A stretch of 64,000 nucleotides of DNA from CAXSBR01 sp964236495 (GCA_964236495.1 CAXSBR010000008.1:1-64000); one strand, 5' to 3'. Shown: positions 16,946 to 27,262, counted from the stretch's first letter. Numbers and translations: made by a program. The notes: generated by a model not told the origin, from the sequence alone.

Positions 16946-16955
16946 GTGAGCCCCG

Positions 16956-17192
16956 GTGGCCAAGGTCGTCGTCGATGTCGTGCTCAAGCCCGAAATCTTG
17001 GATCCGCAGGGCCAGGCCATCGGCGGCGCGATCGGTCGCCTCGGTATCGAGGGCATCCGCTCGGTGCGTCAGGGCAAGCACTTCGAGCTCGATGTCGACG
17101 ATTCCGTGGACGACGCGACGCTCGAACACCTGGCTGCCACACTGCTGTCGAATCCGGTGATCGAGCAATTCACCGTCCGCCGCGAAACCTGA
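16956..17192 (+). CDS. purS: Phosphoribosylformylglycinamidine synthase subunit PurS
   Basis: PurS is the small structural subunit that bridges PurQ and PurL in the three-part FGAM synthase and is needed for ammonia transfer between them. The 78-residue product has the family pattern: first strand VVVDVVLKPEILDPQGQAI, then IEGIRSVRQGKHFELDVD, then LLSNPVIEQFTV. GTG 16956 follows AGAAGGTGAG. Unlike the normal purSQL order, the next gene on this strand is 1.8 kb away, with an opposing HNH gene in between. Confidence 0.93.
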   Translation: MAKVVVDVVLKPEILDPQGQAIGGAIGRLGIEGIRSVRQGKHFELDVDDSVDDATLEHLAATLLSNPVIEQFTVRRET

Positions 17193-17229
17193 AACGGCAT
17201 TGTTGAGGTTGCTCTCAGCAGGCGTCAAC

Positions 17230-17480
17230 GGTTCCAATCGGTGCACAATCGAATTGCGGGCGACTACCCCGCTTGCGCTAAGCCGACGTCGACAGTCCAG
17301 ATCGGTGCGCCCTTCGAGGCGGGCGCATCCGGCCACGACGCTGAGCCGGCGTTGACGGCGGAAATTGGTGCACAACCGAATTGCGCGCGACTATCCGCCC
17401 CGGCGTTAAGCCGGTGTCAACGGTGCACAACCCGAGGTGCGCGCAAGTATCAGCCCGGGCGCGTCAGCCGGCGATGGGTG
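17230..17480 (+). repeat. Degenerate tandem repeats between purS and the HNH gene
   Basis: Four loosely matching units of about 55-68 bp begin with GGTGCACAA or GGTGCGC at about 17238, 17302, 17365 and 17420, and a fifth starts near 17488. Two share GGTGCACAA-CCGAATTGCG-CGACTA. Most also share an AAGCCG or AGCCGGCG segment. They abut and slightly enter the 3' end of the HNH gene. No credible gene lies in 17193-17463. Confidence 0.6.
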
Positions 17481-18786
17481 GTTCCAATCGGTGCGCAGAG
17501 TTGCGACGCGGTCGTCGCTCTGGATCAATATGCGCCGGTGGTCGCCAGTGCGGTAGCCCACGATCTATTCGGCAGGACCATCCACCGCGTTCGAAGCTGC
17601 GATGGTGGAACCCGCAGACGAGGGTCAGATTATCCAATGTCGTCGGTCCGCCTCTAGACCATTCGACAACGTGGTGCGCCTGAGTCCAGGCCGCGGGGAC
17701 GTCGCAGTCGGGGAAGGAGCAGCCGCCGTCGCGGGCGGCCAGCGCCAGGCGCTGCGTCTTGGTCGCCACCCGGCTGACGCTGCTCGTGCCGCACACCCGG
17801 CCCAGGTCGTCATGGACGACGGTCACCACCGACGCCTGATCGACCATCTGCAACGCCGAGTCGATCGAGAGCAGCTGCCCATGTCCGGTGCGAGCCAGGC
17901 CGCGGCGTGCCTCGTACTGCCCTGCCGTCATGGTGATCAGGACGGTGGCGGGCATACCGCCGGTGTCGGGCAGGGTGCCGGAGGTCAACAGCCGGTCCAG
18001 TGCGCCTTCGAGCGCGTCGTGGCGGCGTTGGCCGGGCGTGCGTAGATCGCGAGTGCCGTGGACGTCGACGGGGTTTGGTGCGGCGAGCGGGTCGAGGACG
18101 GCGAGCAGCTTCTCGGTCAGGGCCGCAGTCAGCCGGCCGTCGACGTGGCCGGAGCCGTCCCGGCAGCGGGTGACACTGACGTCGCGGCGGCGGACGTGGT
18201 CGCGTTCGTCGGCCAGAGTCCCGTCCGGGTCGAGGCGGTCGGTCAGCGCCTGCGCCGCCTGCTTCAAGCTGTCCGGATGCCGTCGGCGTGCCTCGTCGAC
18301 GAGGGTGGTTTCGACCAGCCCGGCCCACTGGTCGGCCACCGCGTCGGGCAGCGCCTCGATCGTGGCAGTGATCACCTGCGCATGTTGCGGCGACAGGTCG
18401 CCTTCGGCCTGCGCCTGAGCCACTTCGGCGAACTGCGGCGCAAGAATCTCGCCGGTGATCATCCGGCGCGGGCCCAGCAGGTGTGCCGCGCGCACTCGTG
18501 CCGCGGCCTCGCCGGGGCTGATATGCAGCGTCTGAGTGAGCAGCGTCGCCGTCGTCCGGGCACCGCGCTCGCCGGCTACGCAGCGGGTGTCGAGTTGCTC
18601 GATCAGCACGTGGTCGACGACCGGGAGCGTGCGACGCAGGCTTTCTACCGCTCGCGCCATCTCCAACAAGTCATCCTCCGACAGGCCCGTCATCGGCTGC
18701 TCGACCACGTACGACATAACGCGACGCAGCCTACCCATGACGTCGATCGGGGAGTACCCCGGAAGGTCGTCGACTGTCGCACTCAC
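17464..18786 (-). CDS. DUF222/HNH endonuclease-domain protein (13E12 repeat family)
   Basis: The 440-residue protein has an N-terminal DUF222 region (helical, with ARVRAAHLLGPRR and LSPQHAQVI) and a C-terminal HNH nuclease motif: CSFPDCDVPAAWTQAHHV, then EWSRGGPTTLDNLTLVC and GFHHR. The four Cys and the His-His pair of the treble-clef HNH core are intact. Such proteins are abundant in actinobacteria and correspond to the 13E12/REP13E12 family of Mycobacterium tuberculosis; their activity is not established and some behave like mobile repeats. It is antisense to, and lodged between, purS and purQ. The GTG start at 18786 is preceded by AAAGAG. Confidence 0.88.
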   Translation of the reverse strand: MSATVDDLPGYSPIDVMGRLRRVMSYVVEQPMTGLSEDDLLEMARAVESLRRTLPVVDHVLIEQLDTRCVAGERGARTTATLLTQTLHISPGEAAARVRAAHLLGPRRMITGEILAPQFAEVAQAQAEGDLSPQHAQVITATIEALPDAVADQWAGLVETTLVDEARRRHPDSLKQAAQALTDRLDPDGTLADERDHVRRRDVSVTRCRDGSGHVDGRLTAALTEKLLAVLDPLAAPNPVDVHGTRDLRTPGQRRHDALEGALDRLLTSGTLPDTGGMPATVLITMTAGQYEARRGLARTGHGQLLSIDSALQMVDQASVVTVVHDDLGRVCGTSSVSRVATKTQRLALAARDGGCSFPDCDVPAAWTQAHHVVEWSRGGPTTLDNLTLVCGFHHRSFERGGWSCRIDRGLPHWRPPAHIDPERRPRRNSAHRLEPPIAG

Positions 18787-18839
18787 TCTTTAATTAGAAC
18801 ACGTGATCGACTACAAGGCAAGCTGTGTGGAGAAAAAAA

Positions 18840-18868
18840 TTATGGGCAGCCGTCCGCGAACACATAAT
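18840..18868 (+). promoter_or_regulatory. Possible promoter for purQL
   Basis: TTATGG (18840-18845) and CATAAT (18863-18868) are separated by 17 bp in an AT-rich island between the HNH start and purQ. The -10 match is good, the -35 weak. A promoter is needed here because the opposing HNH gene blocks simple read-through from purS. Confidence 0.4.
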
Positions 18869-19012
18869 GCGGGCGGTGGAACCCGCTTACTGCACAGGCG
18901 CGGCAAGCTCGGACCAGCGAGACCACCTCGGGGTTTCGCGGCCCACGCAATGATTCCGCCGTCGAATCGGCGGACCGTCGGTTCTGTCGTAGCCCGCCGG
19001 TAGCCTGGCCGC

Positions 19013-19686
<674 letters not shown>

Positions 19687-19690
<4 letters not shown>

Positions 19691-22029
19691 TCGACACCGT
19701 CGAGCAGGCGGAAGCTACCCCCGACCAGGATCAGCCATTCGCTGCGCTCGGGCTCGCCGACGATGAGTACGCCCGGATCCGCGCCATCCTCGGTCGCCGC
19801 CCGACCAACAGCGAGCTGGCGATGTACTCGGTGATGTGGAGCGAGCACTGTTCCTACAAGTCGTCGAAGGTGCACCTCAAGCGGTTTGCCGAGAAAGCCC
19901 CCAAGACCGAAACCCTGCTGGTCGGGATGGGTGAGAACGCCGGCGTGGTGGACGTCGGCGACGGCTGGGCCGTCACCTTCAAGATCGAGTCCCATAACCA
20001 CCCGAGCTACGTCGAGCCTTACCAGGGCGCCGCGACCGGTGTCGGCGGCATCGTGCGCGACATTCTGACGATGGGTGCCCGCCCCATCGCGGTGATGGAC
20101 GCCCTGCGCTTCGGCCCGGCCGACGCCCCGGATACCGCCCGAGTGTTGCCTGGCGCGGTCGCGGGCATCGGTGGCTACGGCAACTGCCTGGGTCTGCCCA
20201 ACATCGGCGGCGAGCTGAGCTTTCACGAGAGCTACCTGGGCAATCCGCTGATCAATGCCTTGTGCGTCGGCGTCCTGCGGGCTGACGAGATCAAGTTGGC
20301 CAAAGCCGACGGGCCTGGAAACAAGGTCGTGTTATTCGGCGCACGCACCGGCGGAGACGGCATCGGTGGTGCGTCGGTGCTGGCCAGCGCGTCGTTCGAG
20401 GGGGAGAACACCAAGCGGCCAGCGGTGCAGGTCGGGGATCCGTTCGCCGAGAAGGTGCTCATCGAGTGCTGCTTGGAGATCTTTGCCGCCGACGACGGAC
20501 GGGGTCTGGTCACCGGTATCCAGGACCTGGGCGCGGCCGGGCTTTCCTGTGCCACCACCGAGCTGGCCGCCGCGGGGATCGGCGGCATGCACGTCGATCT
20601 GGATCTGGCTCCGCTGCGCGACAACACGCTCAGTCCGGAAGAGATCCTGATGAGCGAGTCGCAGGAACGGATGATGGCCGTCGTCACCCCCGAGGACCTG
20701 GATGCGTTCCTGGCCGTCTGCGCCAAGTGGGACGTGACGGCTACCGTGCTGGGTGAGGTCAACGGCAGCGGCCGGCTCACGATGCACTGGCACGGCGAAC
20801 AGATAGTCGATGTCGACCCGCGCACGCTGGCCCTGCAGGGTCCTGTGTACGACCGCCCGATCGTCCGGCCGGCGGACCAGGACCTGCTCAACGCCGACGA
20901 CGCCGACACCCTGCCCCGGCCGGCGACCGGCGCCGAATTGGAAGCCACGCTGCGCACCCTGATCGCCAGCGCCAACCTGGCGGACAAGAGCTGGGTGACC
21001 GACCAGTACGACCGTTACGTCCAAGGCAATACGGTGCTCGCCCAGCCTGAGGACGCCGGCATGATCCGCGTCGACGAATCGACCGACGCCGGGATCGCGC
21101 TGGCTACCGACGGCAACGGCCGGTACACCCGCCTGGACCCCTACACCGGCACCCAGCTGGCATTGGCCGAGGCGTACCGCAACGTCGCCACCACCGGCGC
21201 GCGCCCGATCGCGGTCACCAACTGCCTGAACTTCGGCTCGCCGGAGGACCCCGGCGTCATGTGGCAGTTCGCTGAGGCCACCCGCGGCCTGGCCGACGGC
21301 TGCTTCCAACTCGGCATACCCATCACCGGCGGCAACGTCAGCTTCTACAACCAGACCGGCACCACGCCGATCCTGCCCACCCCGGTCGTCGGCGTCCTAG
21401 GCTTGATCGACGACGTCACCCGACGCACGAAAATCGGCTTCGACGCCGACGGCACCCACATCTACCTGCTGGGGGAGACCCGGGCCGAGTTCGGCGGTTC
21501 GGAGTGGGCGTACGTCGAACACGGCCACCTCGGCGGCATGCCGCCCCGGGTGGATCTGGAGGCCGAACGGCTCCTCGCCGACATACTGATCAACTCCTCC
21601 CGCGACGGTCTCATCGACTCCGCACACGACCTGTCCGACGGCGGCCTGGCGCAGGCGCTGGTCGAGGCCTGCTTGCGTAACGACCGCGGTGCGCGCATCG
21701 TCCTGCCCGAGGCAACGGAGGCGGCGGTGTTGCTGTTCAGCGAGTCCGCCGGGCGGGCGATCGTCACGGTGCCACGCAGTGAGGAAGTGCGCTTCACCGA
21801 CATGTGTACCGCGCGCGGGCTACCGCATCGCCGAATCGGCGTGGTCGACGCGACCTCGGCGACGCTAGAAATCCAGGAGCTGTTCACGATCTCTCTTGCC
21901 GAGTTGCGCAGCGTTTGGTCGCAGGCACTACCCATTCTGCTTCATCGGCCGAAACAGACAAAAGCTGCTGATCGTGCGACGCTGGGTTTCGGGTCTGCAC
22001 CGCCGTACCAGAAAGTGAGCACACCATGA
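19687..22029 (+). CDS. purL: Phosphoribosylformylglycinamidine synthase subunit PurL
   Basis: PurL is the ATP-dependent synthetase subunit converting FGAR to FGAM. At 780 residues it fits the small PurL type. Conserved parts are NSELAMYSVMWSEHCSYKSS, FKIESHNHPSYVEPYQGAAT, GGIVRDILTMGARPIAVMD, SESQERMMAVV and, in the second half, NCLNFGSPEDPGVMWQF, GGNVSFYNQT and DLSDGGLAQALVEAC. The normal end is followed by about 25 extra residues (from HRPKQTKAADR) that overlap the start of the next gene by ATGA. The tail looks like formerly non-coding sequence captured when the original stop was lost. Confidence 0.95.
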
Positions 22030-23192
22030 CGCAGCCGCCGTCGAACCCCGACCCACCCAACTGGCGTCCGGCGCAGAGCGCTGCCGATGGGGACGACGAG
22101 CGCGGACACGGAAGCGATGACGCAGCCTCTGGCGGCGACTCGAGCGCGTTGCCGCCGACGGATCGACCCGGCGGTGGCACTTCACCCTTCTTCCAGAAAG
22201 CGCCGGCCGACCCGCCACCGCCGGCCTATGGACAGTCGCCGACAGCCCAGCTGCCATCCGGTCAGCCGAGCTTCGGCCAACCGGCATATGAGCAGCCGAC
22301 CTACGGGCAACAGCCATACGAGCAGCCGGCCTACGGGCAGCAGCCGTATGAGCAGCCGACCTACGGGCAGCAGGCCTACCAGCAGCCGGCCTACGGTCAA
22401 CAGGCTTACGGGCAGCCAGTGCAGCCTCCATCGCCGCCGTTCGGCTACCCCCCGCCGACGTACGGCTCGACGCCCGGCTCGACGCTTGGTGGAGGCGTTC
22501 CTCCCGCTTACCGAGCGCCTGCCCCCGGTTGGGGTTCCGGCGCGGGTGGTGCGCGGCCGCCGTCGAACAACCGGAACATCGGCAGGCTCGCGGCCCTCAT
22601 CGGCGCTGCGCTGGTCGTGCTGCTTCTCGTGGCCGGCGCTGTCCTTCTGGCGCACGGCAGCAGCAGCAAGAGCAGCGGCAGTAACACTTCGCCGTCGGCA
22701 TCAGCCGTCGAATCGACGGTCCAGTTCCCGTCCGCCAGCACTGCCACGTCGGCTCCGCCGTCCACCGCATCGCCGACGGCAACCACTGCAGCACCCAAGC
22801 TGCCACCGACGCCTGCTACGACGGTTCCCACGACGACGCAAACCCGACCAACCGCGCTCTCGGTTGACCAGAAGGCGGTGGTAGCCACCGCGACGGCGTT
22901 TTACCACGCACTGGGCAAGGACGACCAGAGCACGTTCTGCCCGCTGGCCGACGCCGCAGACATGAAGCGACTGCTTCACGTCAAGAAAATCCCGACCTGC
23001 TCCCAAGTCGTCTACCGGGGCACCTACAAGGCCGACTACAAGAAATTCAAGATCACGCAGCCGTCGACGATCCTGGTGCTGGGCAAGGAGGCGACAATCT
23101 TCAGGCAGGCAATAATCCCCAGCAACTTCGGATCGGCGCTGCTGCGCAAGGACGCGAAGGGCAAGTGGAAGGTCCGGTTCTTCACCGACTGA
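22026..23192 (+). CDS. Membrane-anchored protein with Pro/Tyr/Gln-rich repeat tail
   Basis: ATG 22026 is coupled to purL through ATGA. The 388-residue protein has a long disordered cytoplasmic tail with six or seven imperfect repeats of the type YGQQPYEQPA (residues about 85-140) and one transmembrane helix (LAALIGAALVVLLLVAGAVLL). A Ser/Thr/Pro linker follows, then an extracytoplasmic domain of about 110 residues (ALSVDQKAVVATATAFYHAL ... CPLADAADMKRLL ... RFFTD) resembling small NTF2/SnoaL-like secreted domains. Two Cys in this domain could form a disulfide. A role at the envelope is likely; the link to purines is only positional. Confidence 0.7.
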   Translation: MTQPPSNPDPPNWRPAQSAADGDDERGHGSDDAASGGDSSALPPTDRPGGGTSPFFQKAPADPPPPAYGQSPTAQLPSGQPSFGQPAYEQPTYGQQPYEQPAYGQQPYEQPTYGQQAYQQPAYGQQAYGQPVQPPSPPFGYPPPTYGSTPGSTLGGGVPPAYRAPAPGWGSGAGGARPPSNNRNIGRLAALIGAALVVLLLVAGAVLLAHGSSSKSSGSNTSPSASAVESTVQFPSASTATSAPPSTASPTATTAAPKLPPTPATTVPTTTQTRPTALSVDQKAVVATATAFYHALGKDDQSTFCPLADAADMKRLLHVKKIPTCSQVVYRGTYKADYKKFKITQPSTILVLGKEATIFRQAIIPSNFGSALLRKDAKGKWKVRFFTD

Positions 23193-23971
23193 TGACTCGC
23201 TCGACTGTGGGCAGGGACGTCGCAGCCCGCGCCGCATTCACAGAACAGTCCGCACTGCTGCGCCGATATCTGCACTCGGTCAGCCCCGAAGACTCCGCGC
23301 GGGATTCACTACTCCCGAATTGGGACGTGCGCATCCTGGTGGGGCATCTGCTGCTGGTGCATGACGGCCTGTTCGCCGCACTGCAGCACCCGAGCACGGC
23401 GACGCCGATGCCAGCGCACGAGTACGTACAGCAGTACCGCCACTCGGCCGGCGAGCTGCACGACGCGACTGTCGCGAGCGCCGGCACAGGCGGCTTCACA
23501 GAGTTGGTCGATCGGATGGACGCCACGGCCGGCGCCCTGAACACGGCGCTGGCCGGTGAACTGCCGGCGGTGGTCCAGGCTGGCCGTGGACCAGTGCGCA
23601 CGCTGGACCTTATGACGAGCCGGGTAGTCGAGCTCGTCGTGCATGCCGACGACCTCTCCCGTTCGCTGCCCGACCCCGTGCCGCTGGCTCGTCCGGCCGT
23701 CGCCCTGGCCGTGCGGGCGCTGGCCGAGTTCCTCGTCGCCCGCGCGCCCGGCCGGACGGTCGAGGTGCGGATACCACCTTTCGTCGCCGTGCAGGCGATC
23801 GCGGGCCCACGGCACACCCGCGGAACTCCGCCCAACGTCGTAGAAACGGACTCGACGACGTGGATCCGGCTGGCGACGGGGCGGGCGGACTGGACCGACG
23901 CCGTGGCCGATGGACTCGTGCGCGCCAGCGGACAGCGCGGCGACCTCAGCGAGTACCTGCCCCTGCTCTGA
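23192..23971 (+). CDS. Maleylpyruvate isomerase N-terminal (DinB-like) / SCP2 sterol-carrier family protein
   Basis: ATG 23192 shares its first base with the previous stop (TGATG). The N-terminal part is a helical bundle of the mycothiol-dependent MDMPI/DinB type, with LLPNWDVRILVGHLLLVHDGL holding the metal-ligand-type His positions and RVVELVVHADDLSRSLP providing the later His. The C-terminal third (VEVRIPPFVAVQAI ... TTWIRLATGRADWTDAV) is an SCP2-like fold. Proteins of this kind commonly lie beside purL/purF in actinobacteria. The substrate is unknown; a thiol-transfer role with mycothiol is inferred from the family. Confidence 0.75.
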   Translation: MTRSTVGRDVAARAAFTEQSALLRRYLHSVSPEDSARDSLLPNWDVRILVGHLLLVHDGLFAALQHPSTATPMPAHEYVQQYRHSAGELHDATVASAGTGGFTELVDRMDATAGALNTALAGELPAVVQAGRGPVRTLDLMTSRVVELVVHADDLSRSLPDPVPLARPAVALAVRALAEFLVARAPGRTVEVRIPPFVAVQAIAGPRHTRGTPPNVVETDSTTWIRLATGRADWTDAVADGLVRASGQRGDLSEYLPLL

Positions 23972-24101
23972 CGTCGTCTACCTGCCTGCCCGAGCTGGAG
24001 CGTGCGCTGGCCGGGCCGGGTCCAGGCGATGTCCAGGTGAGATGGCGCACGAGCAAGCCGAGCCACCAGTGCGAGGCACACTAACCCGATAGACTCGGAG
24101 C

Positions 24102-25691
24102 GTGCTCAGGCCGGACGGCAAGCTGACCCACGACCTTCTTTCCACCGACAAGCAGCCGCAGGACGCGTGCGGCGTCTTCGGTGTGTGGGCGCCGGGTGAA
24201 GAGGTCGCGAAGCTGACGTTCTTCGGCCTCTACGCGCTGCAGCACCGCGGGCAGGAAGCGGCCGGTATGGCCGTCAGCGACGGCACGTCGGTACTGGTCT
24301 TCAAGGACCTGGGCCTGGTCGCGCAGGTGTTCGACGAGGCCACGTTGGCCAGCTTGCGCGGGCATCTGGCCATCGGCCACACCCGTTACTCCACCACCGG
24401 CTCCACCAACTGGGAGAACGCCCAGCCCAGCTTCCGCAGCACTCTGTCCGGTGGCGGTCTGGCGCTGGGCCACAACGGCAACCTCGTCAACACCGCCGAA
24501 CTAGCCGCCCGGGTCGCGGCACTGCCCGACGCCGATCCAGGTCTGGGCTCCACCACCGACTCCGACCTCGTCACCGCACTGCTTGCCGCCAGCCCCGACG
24601 TATCGGTGGAACAGGCCGCGATAGACATCCTGCCGACGTTGCGCGGCGCGTACTCGCTGGTGTTCATGGATGAGCACACGCTCTACGCCGCGCGCGATCC
24701 GCAGGGTGTTCGACCGCTGGTGCTAGGCCGCCTTGAGCGAGGCTGGGTAGTCACCAGCGAGACGGCGGCACTGGACATCGTCGGCGCGTCGGTCGTGCGC
24801 GAGATCGAGCCCGGTGAACTGATCGCCATAGATGAGGACGGGCTACGGTCGAGCCGGTTCGCCCCGGCCGAGCCGAAAGGCTGCCTGTTCGAGTACGTCT
24901 ACGTCGCCCGCCCGGACACCACCATCGCCGGTCGCAACGTGCACTCCGCCCGCACCGAGATCGGGCGTCGGCTGGCGCGCGAGCACCCGGTCGAGGCGGA
25001 CCTGGTGATTCCGGTGCCTGAGTCGGGCACGCCCGCCGCGGTGGGCTACGCCGAAGCATCCGGGATTCCCTACGGCGTCGGGCTGGTCAAGAATTCCTAC
25101 GTCGGACGGACGTTCATCCAGCCCTCGCAGACGATCCGCCAACTGGGCATTCGGCTCAAGCTCAACCCGCTGCGGGAGGTCATCCGCGGCAAGCGTCTGG
25201 TGGTGGTCGACGATTCGATCGTGCGCGGCAACACCCAGCGCGCGTTGATTCGGATGCTGCGCGAGGCCGGCGCGCTCGAGGTGCACGTACGCATCGCCTC
25301 GCCGCCGGTGAAGTGGCCCTGCTTCTACGGCATCGACTTCGCCTCCAAGGCAGAGCTGCTGGCCAGCGGCCTGGACAACGAGGGCATCCGTGCCTCCATC
25401 GGCGCCGACTCCCTGGGTTACGTCTCGCTGCCCGAACTGATCGCGGCCAGTGAGCAGCCCGCCGAGCGGCTGTGCTCGGCCTGTTTCGACGGCAACTACC
25501 CGATCGCGCTTCCCTCGGTGCTGGGCAACAAGCACGTGCTGGAAGGCATCGAGCGTGCGGTGGTATCGAGCGCAGGTTCGTCAGCCGGTGAGCATCGCAG
25601 CGACGAAGGAGCTGATCTCCCAGCGAGCGGAGCCGGTAGACAAAGCAGCGCGGGGGAAGACGAGCTGCTTGACGCTGTCGGCCTTCGTTGA
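24102..25691 (+). CDS. purF: Amidophosphoribosyltransferase with repeat-derived C-terminal tail
   Basis: PurF makes phosphoribosylamine from PRPP and glutamine, the first committed purine step. The propeptide precedes the catalytic Cys (QDACGVFGVW, Cys23). LYALQHRGQEAAGM, IGHTRYSTTG and HNGNLVN complete the Ntn glutaminase; the PRPP loop is KRLVVVDDSIVRGNT. CFYGIDFASKAEL and the Cys pair CSACFDGNYP suggest the iron-sulfur type with Cys ligands. After the normal end (HVLEGIERAV) about 35 residues are added. They contain SAGEHRSDEGA, a direct translation of the dispersed repeat at 25588. The tail is far from the active site, so function is probably kept. Confidence 0.95.
   Translation: MLRPDGKLTHDLLSTDKQPQDACGVFGVWAPGEEVAKLTFFGLYALQHRGQEAAGMAVSDGTSVLVFKDLGLVAQVFDEATLASLRGHLAIGHTRYSTTGSTNWENAQPSFRSTLSGGGLALGHNGNLVNTAELAARVAALPDADPGLGSTTDSDLVTALLAASPDVSVEQAAIDILPTLRGAYSLVFMDEHTLYAARDPQGVRPLVLGRLERGWVVTSETAALDIVGASVVREIEPGELIAIDEDGLRSSRFAPAEPKGCLFEYVYVARPDTTIAGRNVHSARTEIGRRLAREHPVEADLVIPVPESGTPAAVGYAEASGIPYGVGLVKNSYVGRTFIQPSQTIRQLGIRLKLNPLREVIRGKRLVVVDDSIVRGNTQRALIRMLREAGALEVHVRIASPPVKWPCFYGIDFASKAELLASGLDNEGIRASIGADSLGYVSLPELIAASEQPAERLCSACFDGNYPIALPSVLGNKHVLEGIERAVVSSAGSSAGEHRSDEGADLPASGAGRQSSAGEDELLDAVGLR
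25588..25642 (+). repeat. Single diverged copy of the GTGAGCATCG dispersed repeat within purF 3' end
   Basis: GTGAGCATCGCAGCGACGAA then GGAGC matches the 13.8-kb unit exactly over 25 bp. The rest (CAGCGAGCGGAGCCGGTAGA, then CA) follows after a short unrelated insertion. It is translated in frame as EHRSDEGA in the PurF tail. Confidence 0.85.
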
Positions 25692-25781
25692 CCCTGCGCG
25701 CCGTGGATTCGGCTCACCGTCGGTGACCCATCGCTGTCAAGCCGCCCGAATGCGCGGGTCGTCACCGGTACGGTGTGGACC

Positions 25782-26834
25782 GTGACTGACGCGTCGTACG
25801 CAGCAGCCGGTGTCGACATCCAGGCCGGCGAACGTGCCGTCGAGCTGATGAAGTCGGCGGTAAAGCGCACCGTGCGCCCGGAAGTCGTGGGCGGCTTGGG
25901 CGGTTTCGCGGGGATGTTCCGCCTGGACGTCAGCAAGTATCGCAAGCCGATTCTGGCCAGCTCCACCGACGGCGTCGGCACCAAGACAGCCATCGCGCAG
26001 GCGGCGGACAGGCACGACACCATCGGCATCGACATGGTCGCGATGGTGGTCGACGACCTGGTCGTCGTAGGCGCCGAACCGCTGTTCCTCACCGACTACA
26101 TCGCCACCGGCCAGGTGGTGCCCGAAAAGATCGCCGCCATCGTGGGCGGGATCGCCGAGGGCTGCGTGCGCGCAGGCTGCACGCTCATTGGCGGTGAGAC
26201 GGCCGAGCACCCCGGAGTGATGGCACCGCAGGACTACGACGTCAGCGGCGCAGCCGTCGGGGTAGTCGAGGAGGATGACGCGTTGGGCGCCCACCGGGTG
26301 CGCTCCGGTGACGTGGTGGTGGGGCTGCGCTCGTCCGGGCTGCACTCCAACGGGTATTCGCTGGTGCGCCATGTGCTGTTCGAGCGAGCCGGCATCGGGC
26401 TGGACGCCACCCCCGCCGAGCTGAACGGCAGGATCCTCGTCGACGAGTTGCTCGAGCCCACTCGCATCTACGCTCTGGACTGCCTGGCGATGGCGCGCGC
26501 CGGTCTGGTGCACGCCTTCGCCCACATCACCGGCGGCGGGCTGGCCGGCAACCTGGCCCGGGTGCTGCCACCCGACGTGGATGTGGTGCTGACTCGGCAG
26601 GCGTGGACGCCGGCACCGATCTTCGGTTACCTTGCCCGGATCGGTCAGATAGACGACGGACACATGGAATCGACGTTCAATATGGGGATCGGCATGGTGG
26701 CCCTAGTGGCGCCCGAACACGTCGACGACGCGATGTCGATGGCGCTGACTCGAGACCTCGGTCCGATGGTCCTCGGCGTCGTCACTACTGGCAGCGGCCA
26801 GGTGCAACTGCACGGCCAGCACCCACCGCGTTAG
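25782..26834 (+). CDS. purM: Phosphoribosylformylglycinamidine cyclo-ligase (AIR synthetase)
   Basis: PurM closes the imidazole ring of FGAM with ATP. Start taken at GTG 25782 (MTDASYAAAGVDI), the usual N terminus; GTG 25773 adds three residues. Motifs: LGGFAGMFRLD, ASSTDGVGTKTAIA, DMVAMVVDDLVVVGAEPLFL, CTLIGGETAEHPGVM, RSSGLHSNGYSLVR, HITGGGLAGNLARVLP and MESTFNMGIGMV. 350 residues, normal for the family. Confidence 0.95.
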   Translation: MTDASYAAAGVDIQAGERAVELMKSAVKRTVRPEVVGGLGGFAGMFRLDVSKYRKPILASSTDGVGTKTAIAQAADRHDTIGIDMVAMVVDDLVVVGAEPLFLTDYIATGQVVPEKIAAIVGGIAEGCVRAGCTLIGGETAEHPGVMAPQDYDVSGAAVGVVEEDDALGAHRVRSGDVVVGLRSSGLHSNGYSLVRHVLFERAGIGLDATPAELNGRILVDELLEPTRIYALDCLAMARAGLVHAFAHITGGGLAGNLARVLPPDVDVVLTRQAWTPAPIFGYLARIGQIDDGHMESTFNMGIGMVALVAPEHVDDAMSMALTRDLGPMVLGVVTTGSGQVQLHGQHPPR

Positions 26835-26875
26835 CGGATGCCTTCAACGCCGAGCCCGCCTGCGGCGAGTTGGTA

Positions 26876-27064
26876 TCAGCGCACGGCAGCGGTCCAACCG
26901 TCCTCGTCCTCGTCGTTGTCGAAGGGGTCCGCTTCCACCGTGGTCGGGGCGCCGACGCCGCCGCCGAGCTCGCGCTGCAGCGAGGCCAGGTCGGTCATCG
27001 GGGTGTTGTACTTCAGATCGCGGGCCACTTTTTGCTGCTTGGCCTTCGCTCGGCCTCGCCCCAT
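26876..27064 (-). CDS. DUF3073 small protein
   Basis: From ATG 27064 the 62-residue protein begins MGRGRAKAKQQKVARDLKY, which with NTPMTDLASLQRELGG and an acidic tail (DPFDNDEDEDGW) is the DUF3073 family, a small basic-then-acidic actinobacterial protein usually found convergent to purM, as here. The role is unknown; the basic N terminus could bind nucleic acid. Confidence 0.88.
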   Translation of the reverse strand: MGRGRAKAKQQKVARDLKYNTPMTDLASLQRELGGGVGAPTTVEADPFDNDEDEDGWTAAVR

Positions 27065-27262
27065 GGCTAGACCCCCTCGCTCACGTGATGATGGCCGGGA
27101 CCGCACAGGCCGACGGCAGAAGTGGTGTTTAGTCGTGCCGCCCACAATACCGCGCCCACTTGCAGCACCTATGCAGCACGGGCCTACATGCACAGTGGTT
27201 CCGAACGCACGGCGCAGCTCCCTACATCCGGTACCGACACGTCCACCCGTTGGGGAATTTGC

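Noticed and set aside
22290..22420. Non-coding tandem repeat
   Set aside because: The repeats are in frame within a membrane protein tail (YGQQPYEQPA type) and vary at third codon positions as coding repeats do.
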